From the NCBI RefSeq assembly GCF_000176235.1, contig NZ_ACZV01000004.1:806001-870000 (forward strand): 64,000 bases of DNA. The letters are read 5' to 3'. How positions within the stretch are numbered: the stretch's first letter is position 1; each line of letters starts with the position of its first letter. The notes under the pieces are model-generated. The model was not told the DNA's origin. It searched no databases and worked only from the letters and a program-made list of their open reading frames with translations. This document shows positions 27,884-35,949 of the stretch, one piece after another. Position numbers and translations under genes: made by a program. Origin of the DNA: Vibrio orientalis CIP 102891 = ATCC 33934. Its GTDB lineage: Bacteria > Pseudomonadota > Gammaproteobacteria > Enterobacterales > Vibrionaceae.

Positions 27884-28939
27884 ATGACAAAAAGCAGATT
27901 AGAAAACCTAAATGATGAAGCGATTCTCGATGTACAGCAGCAAAAGCAAGTACTTAAGATTATCGCTTCAATAACCCTAGTGGTCTTCATCCCCCTTGGA
28001 ATTAAAAACATTCTGATTGGGGAGATCATGCTTGGCGTGGTACTACTTGCTTTTGAAATTTCCTTGCTACTTGAAATCACTGCGCTTATCTACAACAAGA
28101 AATCTTTGCTAGGGCATTACATTCCGCTTGCCCTTATCGTCATGTCTGCCGTTCTGGCAATCAAAATATTCGGAACTCTCGCAACCTATTGGCTCTATCC
28201 AATAATAATTAGCATCATATTTCTCTTGCCCCGAAGTGAAGCTATCGTCACTAACTTCATTTTAATTTCGTCGGCAGGTTTTGCTGCGTTTATGCATCAA
28301 GATTTCACGGTGACCATTCGTTATCTCTTGTCCCTTATCGTTACCACGATTATCGTTCATGTGGTGGTGGGCGCTATTCGTAATCTTCAACAAGAACTCC
28401 GAAGTCTGCTCGTCACCGATGCAATGACAGGCGCTTACAATCGCCATGAACTACCAACAATCCTCACTCGCACTCTCAAGAAGCACCCTTGTTCGTGTAT
28501 TGTCATCATCGATATTGATAACTTTAAGTCTGTCAATGATCACTACGGCCACGATGTCGGTGACAAAGTGATTATTCGTATCGTAGACATCATCAGAGCT
28601 CACACGAGTGACGAAGAATTACTGTTTAGGCTTGGTGGGGATGAGTTTTTGCTGGTTGTGCAAGGGCAAGAACAAGATTCAGTGCTGACCTTGATGAATC
28701 GACTGAATAAAAAAATTCGCCAGGCAGAATACCCACAAGATCTATCCATGACCATTAGCTCCGGCATTGCTCAATCGCAACCATTCGAAGAGATAAAAGA
28801 GTGGATGAAACGTGCTGACCTAGCGCTGTATCAATCAAAACATCAAGGTAGAGATCGCACTTCTGTCAACGTAAACCATATAGAGCCTCCGTTCGAACTT
28901 TGTGAGCAAGGTACTATCAGTCGCGCGAGTTCGACTTAA
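27884..28939 (+). CDS. Membrane-bound diguanylate cyclase
   Basis: 351 residues. Six hydrophobic segments (about 28-165) form a membrane sensor of unnamed type, followed by a GGDEF domain (about 180-335) with DIDNFKSVND, HDVGD and an intact RLGGDEF. The residues at the usual RxxD inhibitory site are SDEE, so feedback inhibition through that site is probably missing. The enzyme makes cyclic-di-GMP, which would act on the riboswitch before gbpA among other targets. Its 3' end overlaps the convergent Lrp gene by 23 bases. Confidence 0.9.
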   Translation: MTKSRLENLNDEAILDVQQQKQVLKIIASITLVVFIPLGIKNILIGEIMLGVVLLAFEISLLLEITALIYNKKSLLGHYIPLALIVMSAVLAIKIFGTLATYWLYPIIISIIFLLPRSEAIVTNFILISSAGFAAFMHQDFTVTIRYLLSLIVTTIIVHVVVGAIRNLQQELRSLLVTDAMTGAYNRHELPTILTRTLKKHPCSCIVIIDIDNFKSVNDHYGHDVGDKVIIRIVDIIRAHTSDEELLFRLGGDEFLLVVQGQEQDSVLTLMNRLNKKIRQAEYPQDLSMTISSGIAQSQPFEEIKEWMKRADLALYQSKHQGRDRTSVNVNHIEPPFELCEQGTISRASST

Positions 28940-29387
28940 AAATAGGCAGCTCACTCTCCCCTTTCACTTGGCGAATCGCTAAATGGGTGTGTATGTCTTT
29001 GACATTTTCTAACCGTTGTAGCTTACGGGTGAATGACTCGTACCCTGTAAGGTCGTGGCTGACCACCTCCAACAAATAATCATACGCGCCAGATACAACA
29101 TGGCAGCTGATCACTTCATCCATTTCTCTCACAGCAAATTCAAACTCATCAATACTCGATGCTTGGTGATTGTTGAGGCTTACTTCAACGAAAACCGTCA
29201 TTCCAACACCGATCAGTTCTTTATTTAAGCTGGCGCGATAATGGGCGATGATCCCTAACTCTTCCAAGCGCTTTATTCTTCGTGCGCAAGGGGACGCTGA
29301 CAAACCTACTTTATCAGCAATGTCCGCTGTTGATTGTCGAGCATCTTGCTGAAGCAGGCTCAAAATGTGTTTATCTATTTTATCCAT
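28917..29387 (-). CDS. Lrp/AsnC-family transcriptional regulator
   Basis: 156 residues. The helix-turn-helix is N-terminal (MDKIDKHILSLLQQDAR, ADIADKVGLSASPCARRIKRLE split), followed by the RAM ligand-binding domain (about 65-145) with GAYDYLLEV. It is divergent from an EamA exporter with a 140-base gap, a typical arrangement in which the regulator controls amino acid or metabolite export in response to the same compound. Confidence 0.92.
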   Translation of the reverse strand: MDKIDKHILSLLQQDARQSTADIADKVGLSASPCARRIKRLEELGIIAHYRASLNKELIGVGMTVFVEVSLNNHQASSIDEFEFAVREMDEVISCHVVSGAYDYLLEVVSHDLTGYESFTRKLQRLENVKDIHTHLAIRQVKGESELPIFKSNSRD

Positions 29388-29527
29388 ATCCCGTTCCGCA
29401 CGTTTCTATCTCCTTGATGGGAAATATTAGCTCTTACCACCAATATTTATTAGTTTCATAAGTAATATTGCCAGATTTAACCCTAGATTACGCATCATAA
29501 TAGTAAGAACTAAAACATAACTCACGG

Positions 29528-30460
29528 ATGATCATGATTTCTGGATATTTGGCAATGGCAACCACATTACTACTGTGGTCTGGATTTTTTCTCTCCCTAC
29601 GCAGCGGAGCTCAATCTGAACTGCTGACATCTGATATCGCCTTCACGCGCTTTGTGATCCCTTGCCTTGTCCTACTTCCGATTGTGATTAAGTCGCGTAG
29701 CATCATCGCTGCGGTGCCTAAACGTTACCTTCTGGGGATGTTTATTGGTAGCGGCTTACCGTATCTTTTTGTCGCTGGAACAGGCATGAGCTTTGCGCCC
29801 GTCGCTGATGGTAGTGCTCTCATTCCTGGCACTCTGCCCTTATTTGTCTCCGGCATTGCCATCATGCTGTTCAAACAACCTCTTAGCGCCCATCGTATCT
29901 TTGGCCTAAGTCTTGTCATCATTGGCATCGGAACATTTTTATCTCATAGCATCACCAACCCATCACCGCAGCTATTGCAGGGGCACCTATTATTTCTGAC
30001 GGGCAGTGCAATGTGGGCTGTATTTACGATTTGTGCGCGAGTCTCTAATTTAAACCCACTTGTGACGTCTGGTCTCGTTTCCCTAATGTCGCTGTGCAGC
30101 TTACTTCTCTTAACTGTCACAGGTGCGTTAGACAGCCACCTATTGGCGACTAAGCCTTCTTCTTGGCCGTTACAGGAATTATTGGGCCACACTCTGCTTC
30201 AAGGAGTGGGAGCTGGATTAATCGCTGCCTTCACTTACCTGCATGCCATATCCGTGTTGGGCGCAGAACGAACCGCCGCTTTTGGCGCAGCAACGCCCGC
30301 AATTGCCACTTTACTCGCAATGCCGATATTCTCAGAGCAACCAAGCAGTACCGTTTGGCTAGCTCTAGGCCTAATTAGTGTTGGTAGTGTTATTGCCAGC
30401 AACATTTTTATGAAACAAGATCGTTCACTTCAGTACCAACCACCGAGTTTTGAGAAGTAA
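29528..30460 (+). CDS. DMT-superfamily EamA transporter
   Basis: 310 residues with ten membrane segments forming two EamA repeats (about 5-140 and 155-290). The second repeat holds the AERTAAFGAATPAIATLLA helix pair typical of the family. EamA proteins export amino acids or other small metabolites. The divergent Lrp-type regulator suggests amino acid export, which is inferred. Confidence 0.85.
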   Translation: MIMISGYLAMATTLLLWSGFFLSLRSGAQSELLTSDIAFTRFVIPCLVLLPIVIKSRSIIAAVPKRYLLGMFIGSGLPYLFVAGTGMSFAPVADGSALIPGTLPLFVSGIAIMLFKQPLSAHRIFGLSLVIIGIGTFLSHSITNPSPQLLQGHLLFLTGSAMWAVFTICARVSNLNPLVTSGLVSLMSLCSLLLLTVTGALDSHLLATKPSSWPLQELLGHTLLQGVGAGLIAAFTYLHAISVLGAERTAAFGAATPAIATLLAMPIFSEQPSSTVWLALGLISVGSVIASNIFMKQDRSLQYQPPSFEK

Positions 30461-30537
30461 CTTATTAGTCATTCTTTGCCGTGTATAAACAATCAAGGTA
30501 TATTCCCATCAAGTTTAATGAAGATGGGCGATGTAAA

Positions 30538-30846
30538 GTGAAAACACCATGTATTGCGGCATGCAAAAATAACGAAGGCATCTGCAGCGGTTGCCACCGG
30601 ACGATGGATGAAATTGTTAACTGGTGTAATATCACTGATGATGAACGCGAAGAAGCAATCAATAAGCTGAGTGGCATAATCTCAAGTCACACATGCCCGT
30701 CTTGCCAAGAGCCAGCCCAATGCGATATTAGTCAAGGCAAAGAGACTTGTTGGTGTTTCTCAATAGAAAAAAGGGATACTTCATCTTTGCCAAGCAACAG
30801 CACTTGCCTGTGTCGAAAGTGCTTATCAAAGCTTCCAACCGCATAA
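30538..30846 (+). CDS. DUF1289 and cysteine-rich CWC protein
   Basis: 102 residues from the GTG at 30538, which begins MKTPCIAACKNNEGICSGC, split as a standard DUF1289 start. An earlier GTG at 30481 would add 19 residues, lacks a ribosome site and matches nothing I know. Residues 4-45 form DUF1289 (CxxxC, CxGCxRTMDEI, W). Residues 50-100 form a cysteine-rich CWC domain (CPSCQEPAQCD, CWCF, CLCRKCL). About a dozen cysteines indicate metal, probably zinc, binding. The function is unknown. Confidence 0.8.
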   Translation: MKTPCIAACKNNEGICSGCHRTMDEIVNWCNITDDEREEAINKLSGIISSHTCPSCQEPAQCDISQGKETCWCFSIEKRDTSSLPSNSTCLCRKCLSKLPTA

Positions 30847-30865
30847 TTATTGGCGTTTTCATTGA

Positions 30866-30902
30866 TTTGATTTTGGATTAGTTTTTCTAATCCAAAATCA
30901 AA
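30866..30902. repeat. Perfect 16-bp AT-rich inverted repeat
   Basis: TTTGATTTTGGATTAG and its exact complement are separated by TTTTT. It lies 20 bases after the DUF1289 stop. There is no T run after the stem on the plus strand, so it is either an atypical terminator, an mRNA 3'-end stem or a regulator site. Confidence 0.7.
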
Positions 30903-31057
30903 ATATTTATCCTGCGTAAGATCACACTTTTTCGTTGCACGCATCTCCAAGTCCCTCTAATATCTCGCGCCTGAAAGTTCCCTTTTATATTTTATTTATT
31001 AGCTTTGTTACCGCAAAGCTAGCCGTTTTTGCGCTTTAAATTTAGGTGTAGTTGGAA

Positions 31058-32266
31058 ATGTCCGCGTCTTCCCAAGTCATTAAATTAACATTCTTGATCG
31101 CTATTTTGACTGCTGTTGGTCAAATGACTCAGACTATGTATGTACCTTCTATAGGTTACATGGCGACTGAGTTTTTGGAATCACCAGCCGCTTTGCAAGC
31201 AGTAATGGCGTGTTACCTAATCCCTTACGGCCTATCGCAGTTTGTTTATGGGCCGCTGTCCGATCGCTTGGGCCGCAAACCAATTATCATCGTTGGTCTA
31301 TTTATCTATATAGTCGGTACGCTCATTGCCCTATTCGCACATCAGTACGAATGGTTCCTTGCAGGTAGCTTCATTCAAGGTCTTGGTATCGGGTGTGGCG
31401 GTGCAATGTCGCGTACATTAACGCGTGACGTTTTCTCTGGCGTCGAACTGCATAAAGTAAATAGCCTAATTAGCATGTGTGTGATCTTTTCACCATTGAT
31501 TGCACCTGTATTAGGTGGCTACTTATCTGAAGCATTTGGCTGGCGCTCTAGCTACATGTTTTTAGCCTTGTTTGGTATTGCTGTTGTGATCACTATGATG
31601 ACCAGCTTTAAAGAAACATTGCCAAAAGAAAACCGCCGCTACGAGCGCGTTACTGACAGCTACCGTTACGTATTATCGGATCGCCGTTTTCAAGGTTACT
31701 TAATCTGCTTAGTTGCAACGTTCTCTGGCGTCGCAATCTTCGAAGCTGCTGCGGGCGTACTGCTTGGTGGTGTACTCCAGTTGCCTGCAACGACAGTAAG
31801 CCTATTGTTTGTAATGCCTATTCCGGGGTATTTAGTCGGTGCCGCGCTGTCTAGCATCATTGCAGCGAAAAAGAATGAGAAAAGCGCACTCATGTTTGGC
31901 TTATTCTCTATCATGGCGGGTTCACTGATTGTGCTTATTCCAGGTTTAATGGGACAAACAACCGCATTAACGTTAATTGGCGGTGCAACAATTTACTTTT
32001 TGGGTGCTGGTATCTTGTTCCCTGCAGCGACAACAGGTGCGCTTTCTCCTTTGCCTTATCATGCAGGTACAGGTGGCGCAGTACTCGGTGGTATGCAAAA
32101 CCTTGGCGCTGGCTTAGCGACACTCGCAGCTTCAGCTATTCCAACGACAAACCAAATGCCGCTTGGAGCACTGATGTTAATGATGTCGCTGTTAGCGTTA
32201 ATCGGATTGATTCGTGTATACCGTAAACACGACCCATCTAATGATCAGATGCCTTTGGCCGTCTAA
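31058..32266 (+). CDS. emrD: Multidrug efflux MFS transporter, EmrD-like
   Basis: 402 residues from the ATG at 31058; a TTG two codons earlier is less likely. There are 12 membrane segments. The N terminus (LTAVGQMTQTMYVPSIGYMA) and motif A (YGPLSDRLGRKPIIIVG) match E. coli EmrD closely, as does the region FEAAAGVLLGGVLQL. EmrD and the Vibrio EmrD-3 pump expel amphipathic drugs and dyes by proton antiport. It appears to be a single-gene unit. Confidence 0.87.
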   Translation: MSASSQVIKLTFLIAILTAVGQMTQTMYVPSIGYMATEFLESPAALQAVMACYLIPYGLSQFVYGPLSDRLGRKPIIIVGLFIYIVGTLIALFAHQYEWFLAGSFIQGLGIGCGGAMSRTLTRDVFSGVELHKVNSLISMCVIFSPLIAPVLGGYLSEAFGWRSSYMFLALFGIAVVITMMTSFKETLPKENRRYERVTDSYRYVLSDRRFQGYLICLVATFSGVAIFEAAAGVLLGGVLQLPATTVSLLFVMPIPGYLVGAALSSIIAAKKNEKSALMFGLFSIMAGSLIVLIPGLMGQTTALTLIGGATIYFLGAGILFPAATTGALSPLPYHAGTGGAVLGGMQNLGAGLATLAASAIPTTNQMPLGALMLMMSLLALIGLIRVYRKHDPSNDQMPLAV

Positions 32267-32277
32267 TGTTTGAAGTC

Positions 32278-32306
32278 ACCGTTCCAGCTCTCTGAGTTGG
32301 AACGGT
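32278..32306 (+). terminator. Hairpin after emrD
   Basis: ACCGTTCCAGCTC pairs with GAGTTGGAACGGT (one G-T pair). The stem is strong but no T run follows, so termination strength is uncertain. Confidence 0.5.
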
Positions 32307-32433
32307 CATCAATGTAGGACTTTTCTCTACTTTTCCCTGACATTCCCCCCCCCTATTATTAACTTATCGCTCACTATTTTTAGCTATACCGTATGTATAC
32401 TCGCGGCCATCAAAACTAACCAGGTCGTTAAAT

Positions 32434-33456
32434 ATGAAACTAATCAAGATCGGCTTACTGAGCGCTTCTGTTGCTCTTGTTCTATCTGGGTGTAATTCAG
32501 GTGATTCTTCAACAGACACCACACCTGTCACACTATCGGTGTCAGATGCACCAATCGACAATGTATCAGAAGTTGTGGTGACCTATAGCAAAGTGGCATT
32601 TCTGCCATTAGGAGAAGGTTCTCCAATTCTGTTTGATGTGTACAAGAAGGATAACGAGGGGAATCTCATTGACGACAATGGCAATCCTCTTCCTGATGGC
32701 CAAGACCCTATCCCATTAAGTGTCAACCTACTTAATTTCCAAGGCGGCGAGGCTCAAGAGCTGATTGAAAACCAAAACATCCCAACAGGTGATTACAAAC
32801 TGTGTCTATTTGCAAATGACGGCGACCACCCGACTTTCCCTTCTTATGTCGTTGAAGCGAACACAGGCAACAGCACACCTTTAACCGTAAAAGGTGAAGG
32901 CAAATGTCCTCAGGGCGTTGGCTCGGTCGATAATGCAGGTGTTCTTTATTTCAATGATACTTTTACCGTAAATCATGAAAACAATGACTACGTTGTAGAG
33001 TTTGATTTACGTCGCGGCCTAAAAGAGCCGAAGAACTCATCAAACGCTTATACAATTCAACGTACTTCCGTTTCGCTCGTTAACACGGCTGAAACTGGAG
33101 AAATTAGCGGTAATGTCGCCGATAGTACAATGGGAGCTTGTGAGAATACTACGTCCTCACCTTCCTACAGCCACGCTGTTTACTTATATGAAGGCGATGT
33201 AACACAAGCAGAGATGGGCTCTTTTTCTGGTTCTGGGACGGTCGCACCGATTACTGCTGCAAATGTTACCCTAGATGATGATGGTGTCACCCACGAGTAT
33301 GAGTTTGGTTTTGTAAAACCGGGAACATACTCAGTCGGCTATACATGTACCGCTAACAACGATTCCGAAGAAGGCTTAACAGGTAACTTTATTATCCATG
33401 CTGCGGATAGCGGCTTAAGTGTTACCGAAGATACAGAGACTAGGGTTCACTTCTAA
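32434..33456 (+). CDS. DUF4382 lipoprotein
   Basis: 340 residues. The signal ends with LSGC (lipobox Cys at 20), then a short Ser/Thr/Asp linker. Residues 30-215 match the DUF4382 pattern (VTLSVSDAPIDNVSEVVVTYSKVAF, split here), a beta-rich domain of surface or periplasmic lipoproteins. The C-terminal part (about 220-340) is another beta domain (GEISGNVADS, KPGTYSVGYTC). The function is unknown. The gene stands alone with a terminator after it. Confidence 0.82.
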   Translation: MKLIKIGLLSASVALVLSGCNSGDSSTDTTPVTLSVSDAPIDNVSEVVVTYSKVAFLPLGEGSPILFDVYKKDNEGNLIDDNGNPLPDGQDPIPLSVNLLNFQGGEAQELIENQNIPTGDYKLCLFANDGDHPTFPSYVVEANTGNSTPLTVKGEGKCPQGVGSVDNAGVLYFNDTFTVNHENNDYVVEFDLRRGLKEPKNSSNAYTIQRTSVSLVNTAETGEISGNVADSTMGACENTTSSPSYSHAVYLYEGDVTQAEMGSFSGSGTVAPITAANVTLDDDGVTHEYEFGFVKPGTYSVGYTCTANNDSEEGLTGNFIIHAADSGLSVTEDTETRVHF

Positions 33457-33476
33457 GATCACCGAGTTTCAAATAC

Positions 33477-33506
33477 AGGCCACTTGTGTATGCAGGTGGC
33501 CTTTTT
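33477..33506 (+). terminator. Intrinsic terminator after the DUF4382 gene
   Basis: AGGCCACTT and GGTGGCCT form a stem followed by TTTTTATTT. Confidence 0.8.
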
Positions 33507-33527
33507 ATTTACTTGAACCCCAGATAC

Positions 33528-33551
33528 AAAAAAACCAGCACTAGGCTGGTT
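33528..33551 (-). terminator. Terminator of the tRNA operon
   Basis: On the minus strand AACCAGC and GCTGGTT form a stem followed by seven T. It lies 13 bases beyond the last tRNA. Confidence 0.85.
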
Positions 33552-33563
33552 TCATCGAAATAA

Positions 33564-33637
33564 TGGAGGCGCCTCCCGGAATCGAACCGAGGTCCACGGA
33601 TTTGCAATCCGCTGCATAGCCACTCTGCCAAGGCGCC
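33564..33637 (-). tRNA. tRNA-Cys (GCA)
   Basis: 74 bases with an encoded CCA. The acceptor stem GGCGCC..GGCGCC, T loop GGTTCGATTCC and the anticodon loop with GCA are all present. This is the third gene of the operon and is identical to the first. Confidence 0.97.
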
Positions 33638-33669
33638 ATTATTTGGTTGCTCTTAGAGCTAAATTGAGA

Positions 33670-33758
33670 TGGTGCCCCGGGCCGGACTTGAACCGGCACA
33701 ACGCGAACGTCGAGGGATTTTAAATCCCTTGTGTCTACCAATTCCACCACCAGGGCAC
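33670..33758 (-). tRNA. tRNA-Leu (TAA)
   Basis: 89 bases with an encoded CCA and the long variable arm of a class II tRNA. The anticodon stem AGGGA/TCCCT holds the loop TTTAAAA, giving anticodon TAA. It is the middle gene of the operon. Confidence 0.97.
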
Positions 33759-33817
33759 ACAAATTTCTTTGTGATGCCGTTTAGAACAATAAACACCATC
33801 TAAAATTTAATAAAGAA

Positions 33818-33891
33818 TGGAGGCGCCTCCCGGAATCGAACCGAGGTCCACGGATTTGCAATCCGCTGCATAGCCACTCTGCCAAGGCGCC
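33818..33891 (-). tRNA. tRNA-Cys (GCA), first copy in the operon
   Basis: 74 bases, identical to the copy at 33564-33637. It is the promoter-proximal tRNA. Confidence 0.97.
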
Positions 33892-33919
33892 CTTTTCTTT
33901 CAACGCTTTAGTTACCCAC

Positions 33920-33964
33920 CGCGGCGTTCGCTGCATACTTTACGGATTGAGCCTTAAGAGTCAA
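33920..33964 (-). promoter_or_regulatory. Promoter of the tRNA operon
   Basis: On the minus strand TTGACT (33959-33964) and TAAAGT (33937-33942) are 16 bases apart. They are followed by a GC-rich stretch (GCGAACGCCGCGG), the discriminator type that makes stable RNA promoters sensitive to the stringent response. The start point would be about 38 bases before the first tRNA. Confidence 0.7.
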
Positions 33965-34059
33965 ACAAAAAAGTGCGTTTTTCTTTTGTTTGATGGGTTT
34001 TGAAGCAATATGATGGTTGTTTGATCGCGTTTGTTTGTTTTTACTACAAGGAAGTCTCT

Positions 34060-34533
34060 ATGAGTAAGGTCTATTTGTTCGATTGGGGAAACACATTGAT
34101 GATCGATTTCGCTAGCCAAAAAGGGAAAATGTACCTTTGGCCGCATGTCGAAGCCGTCGAAGGAGCCGAAGAAACACTACAACACCTTAGCCAATCTTCA
34201 ACTATCTACATTGCCACCAGTGCTCAAGATTCGAGCGAGTCTGAGATACAACAAGCCTTTCAACGAGTCGGGCTAGACACTTATATCAGCGGTTATTTTT
34301 GTAAAGCCAATCTAGGATTAGAGAAACAAGATCCGCAATTCTATCAGGCGATCATTGATTCTGTTGGTCAAGCGGCAAGTGATGTCACTATGGTTGGTGA
34401 TAACTTAGAGAAAGATATCTCTCCAGCCAAAGCAGCCGGTTTAAACACGGTGTTTTTCAACCATCAGAATACAACTCTCCCAGAAGGTACCTTACATATT
34501 GAATCCTTGCGAGATCTAATCAAAGAGCTTTAA
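34060..34533 (+). CDS. HAD-family hydrolase
   Basis: 157 residues from the ATG at 34060, behind AAGGAAG; a longer frame from 34000 has no ribosome site. Motif I is FDWGNTL, where the second Asp of DxD is replaced by glycine-asparagine (DWGNT), seen in some HAD branches. Motif II Thr/Ser is near IYIATSA, motif III is a Lys near residue 85-92, and motif IV is MVGDNLEKDI. It is a small haloacid-dehalogenase-like phosphatase of unknown substrate. Confidence 0.85.
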   Translation: MSKVYLFDWGNTLMIDFASQKGKMYLWPHVEAVEGAEETLQHLSQSSTIYIATSAQDSSESEIQQAFQRVGLDTYISGYFCKANLGLEKQDPQFYQAIIDSVGQAASDVTMVGDNLEKDISPAKAAGLNTVFFNHQNTTLPEGTLHIESLRDLIKEL

Positions 34534-34604
34534 ATTACCCCTTTACCTCAACCTAGGTTGGGGGTTTATAGTCCTTCAACGAACTCATATTGAAAGGACA
34601 ACAA

Positions 34605-35111
34605 ATGAAAACTCTAGTGCTATTCTCAAGCGCCAACAAACAAGGAAATACTGCTCAACTGGTCTCTGAGCTTTTTCAACATCACCCTGCCGAAGTAGTT
34701 GATATTGATGAACTCGCGATCACCCCATACAACTACAATAACGACTATCCTACCGATGACTTTTACCCGCTGGTTGAGAAAATGCTGGCCGCTGAGCACT
34801 TGGTCTTTGCTTCTCCCGTCTATTGGCACTCTGTCACAGCACCAATGAAGGCATTAATTGACCGTATGACAGAACTTCTTGATGTAGCAGAACTAAAACC
34901 GAAGGCACGCCAATTAGAAGGAAAGCTCGGACACGTCGTCGCGAGCTCTGCAAGCCCCGAGATTTGTCCCATCTACCACGGATTTTTCAAGAACGTATTT
35001 AAATACTTTAACATCGAGATGGGGGGAACCGTGCATGCCCCTTGTAAGGATGGCTTTTATATTGAACCCAATGATTTAACAGCGTTTAATCTCACGCTAA
35101 ACCAAGGTTAG
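34605..35111 (+). CDS. Flavodoxin-fold NAD(P)H-dependent FMN reductase
   Basis: 168 residues from the ATG at 34605, preceded by AAAGGA. The FMN phosphate loop SSANKQGNTAQL is N-terminal, followed by LVFASPVYWHSVTAPMKALIDR (split, residues 68-90), which is typical of NADPH-dependent FMN reductases of the flavodoxin fold. It probably reduces quinones or flavin with NAD(P)H. A bidirectional terminator follows. Confidence 0.87.
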   Translation: MKTLVLFSSANKQGNTAQLVSELFQHHPAEVVDIDELAITPYNYNNDYPTDDFYPLVEKMLAAEHLVFASPVYWHSVTAPMKALIDRMTELLDVAELKPKARQLEGKLGHVVASSASPEICPIYHGFFKNVFKYFNIEMGGTVHAPCKDGFYIEPNDLTAFNLTLNQG

Positions 35112-35115
35112 ACAA

Positions 35116-35144
35116 AAAAGGCTTAGCAAGATGCTAAGCCTTTT
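35116..35144. terminator. Bidirectional terminator
   Basis: AAAAGGCTTAGCA and TGCTAAGCCTTTT form a perfect 13-bp stem around AGA. It lies between convergent genes, with T runs in both directions. Confidence 0.9.
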
Positions 35145-35162
35145 AACTCGACTTTTGTCACT

Positions 35163-35771
35163 CTAAGCAGTGGTAGCCTGAGGCTGATATCGACCCGGTT
35201 TGTGGTTCATTGCCAATATCAAGTTTGTCGCCACGGCGCCAAGTACCGATAACAGAATCAGGTGAACATCAACGACAAACAGCGACATCACAACGATAGT
35301 GCAGTCCAAAGCCATCTGAACTTTACCTGCTCGAATCCCGTAGCGCTCTTGAAGGAACAGCGCAAGAATATTGAAGCCACCTAGGCTCATCTTGTGACGG
35401 AAAATAACCAGCATGCCGATTCCAATCATCCCTCCACCCAATAACGCAGCGTAGAGTGGGTCAATGCGCGCAATCTCAATCACATGATGTAAGTGATCTA
35501 CCGCGAATGAAACAATGGTCACGGCAATAAAGGTGTTCAGCGTAAAGCGCCAGCCCATACGAGCCACAGATAAGATGTAAAAAGGTAGATTTAACGCAAA
35601 AAAGATCTGACCGAAACTAAAGCTACTGACTTTAGTTAAGAAGATGGCAAGACCCGCAGTACCACCGGTTAAAAGACCGACTTTATTGAAGAAGATAACG
35701 CCGAGCGACACAAGCGCGCTACCTAAGATTAACGCGAGCATGTTCTCGCGTAGGCTATGTTCTTTATCCAT
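35163..35771 (-). CDS. YitT-family membrane protein
   Basis: 202 residues with five or six membrane segments. The motifs GLLTGGTAGLAIFL and HKMSLGGFNILALFLQERYGI (split) mark the YitT/DUF161 family. Many relatives have an extra C-terminal cytoplasmic domain, which is absent here. The function is unknown; a transport role is possible. Confidence 0.88.
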   Translation of the reverse strand: MDKEHSLRENMLALILGSALVSLGVIFFNKVGLLTGGTAGLAIFLTKVSSFSFGQIFFALNLPFYILSVARMGWRFTLNTFIAVTIVSFAVDHLHHVIEIARIDPLYAALLGGGMIGIGMLVIFRHKMSLGGFNILALFLQERYGIRAGKVQMALDCTIVVMSLFVVDVHLILLSVLGAVATNLILAMNHKPGRYQPQATTA

Positions 35772-35949
35772 TTTAGACTTCCTATCCCTTACGATTCACT
35801 AAAAGTTGATGTGAATCAAACACGCATAAGATGCGGATAATTGATAAAAATGTCGAGAAATGGGCCTAAATGCCTCGAGTTTGGGGTGTTAAGCGAAATT
35901 TACACTTACTGCTTTACTAAGTAATAAAACGAGTGGTTTGATGTGAAAT

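Noticed and set aside
33541..33762. 73-residue minus-strand reading frame
   Set aside because: It runs across tRNA-Cys and tRNA-Leu genes and has no coding features.
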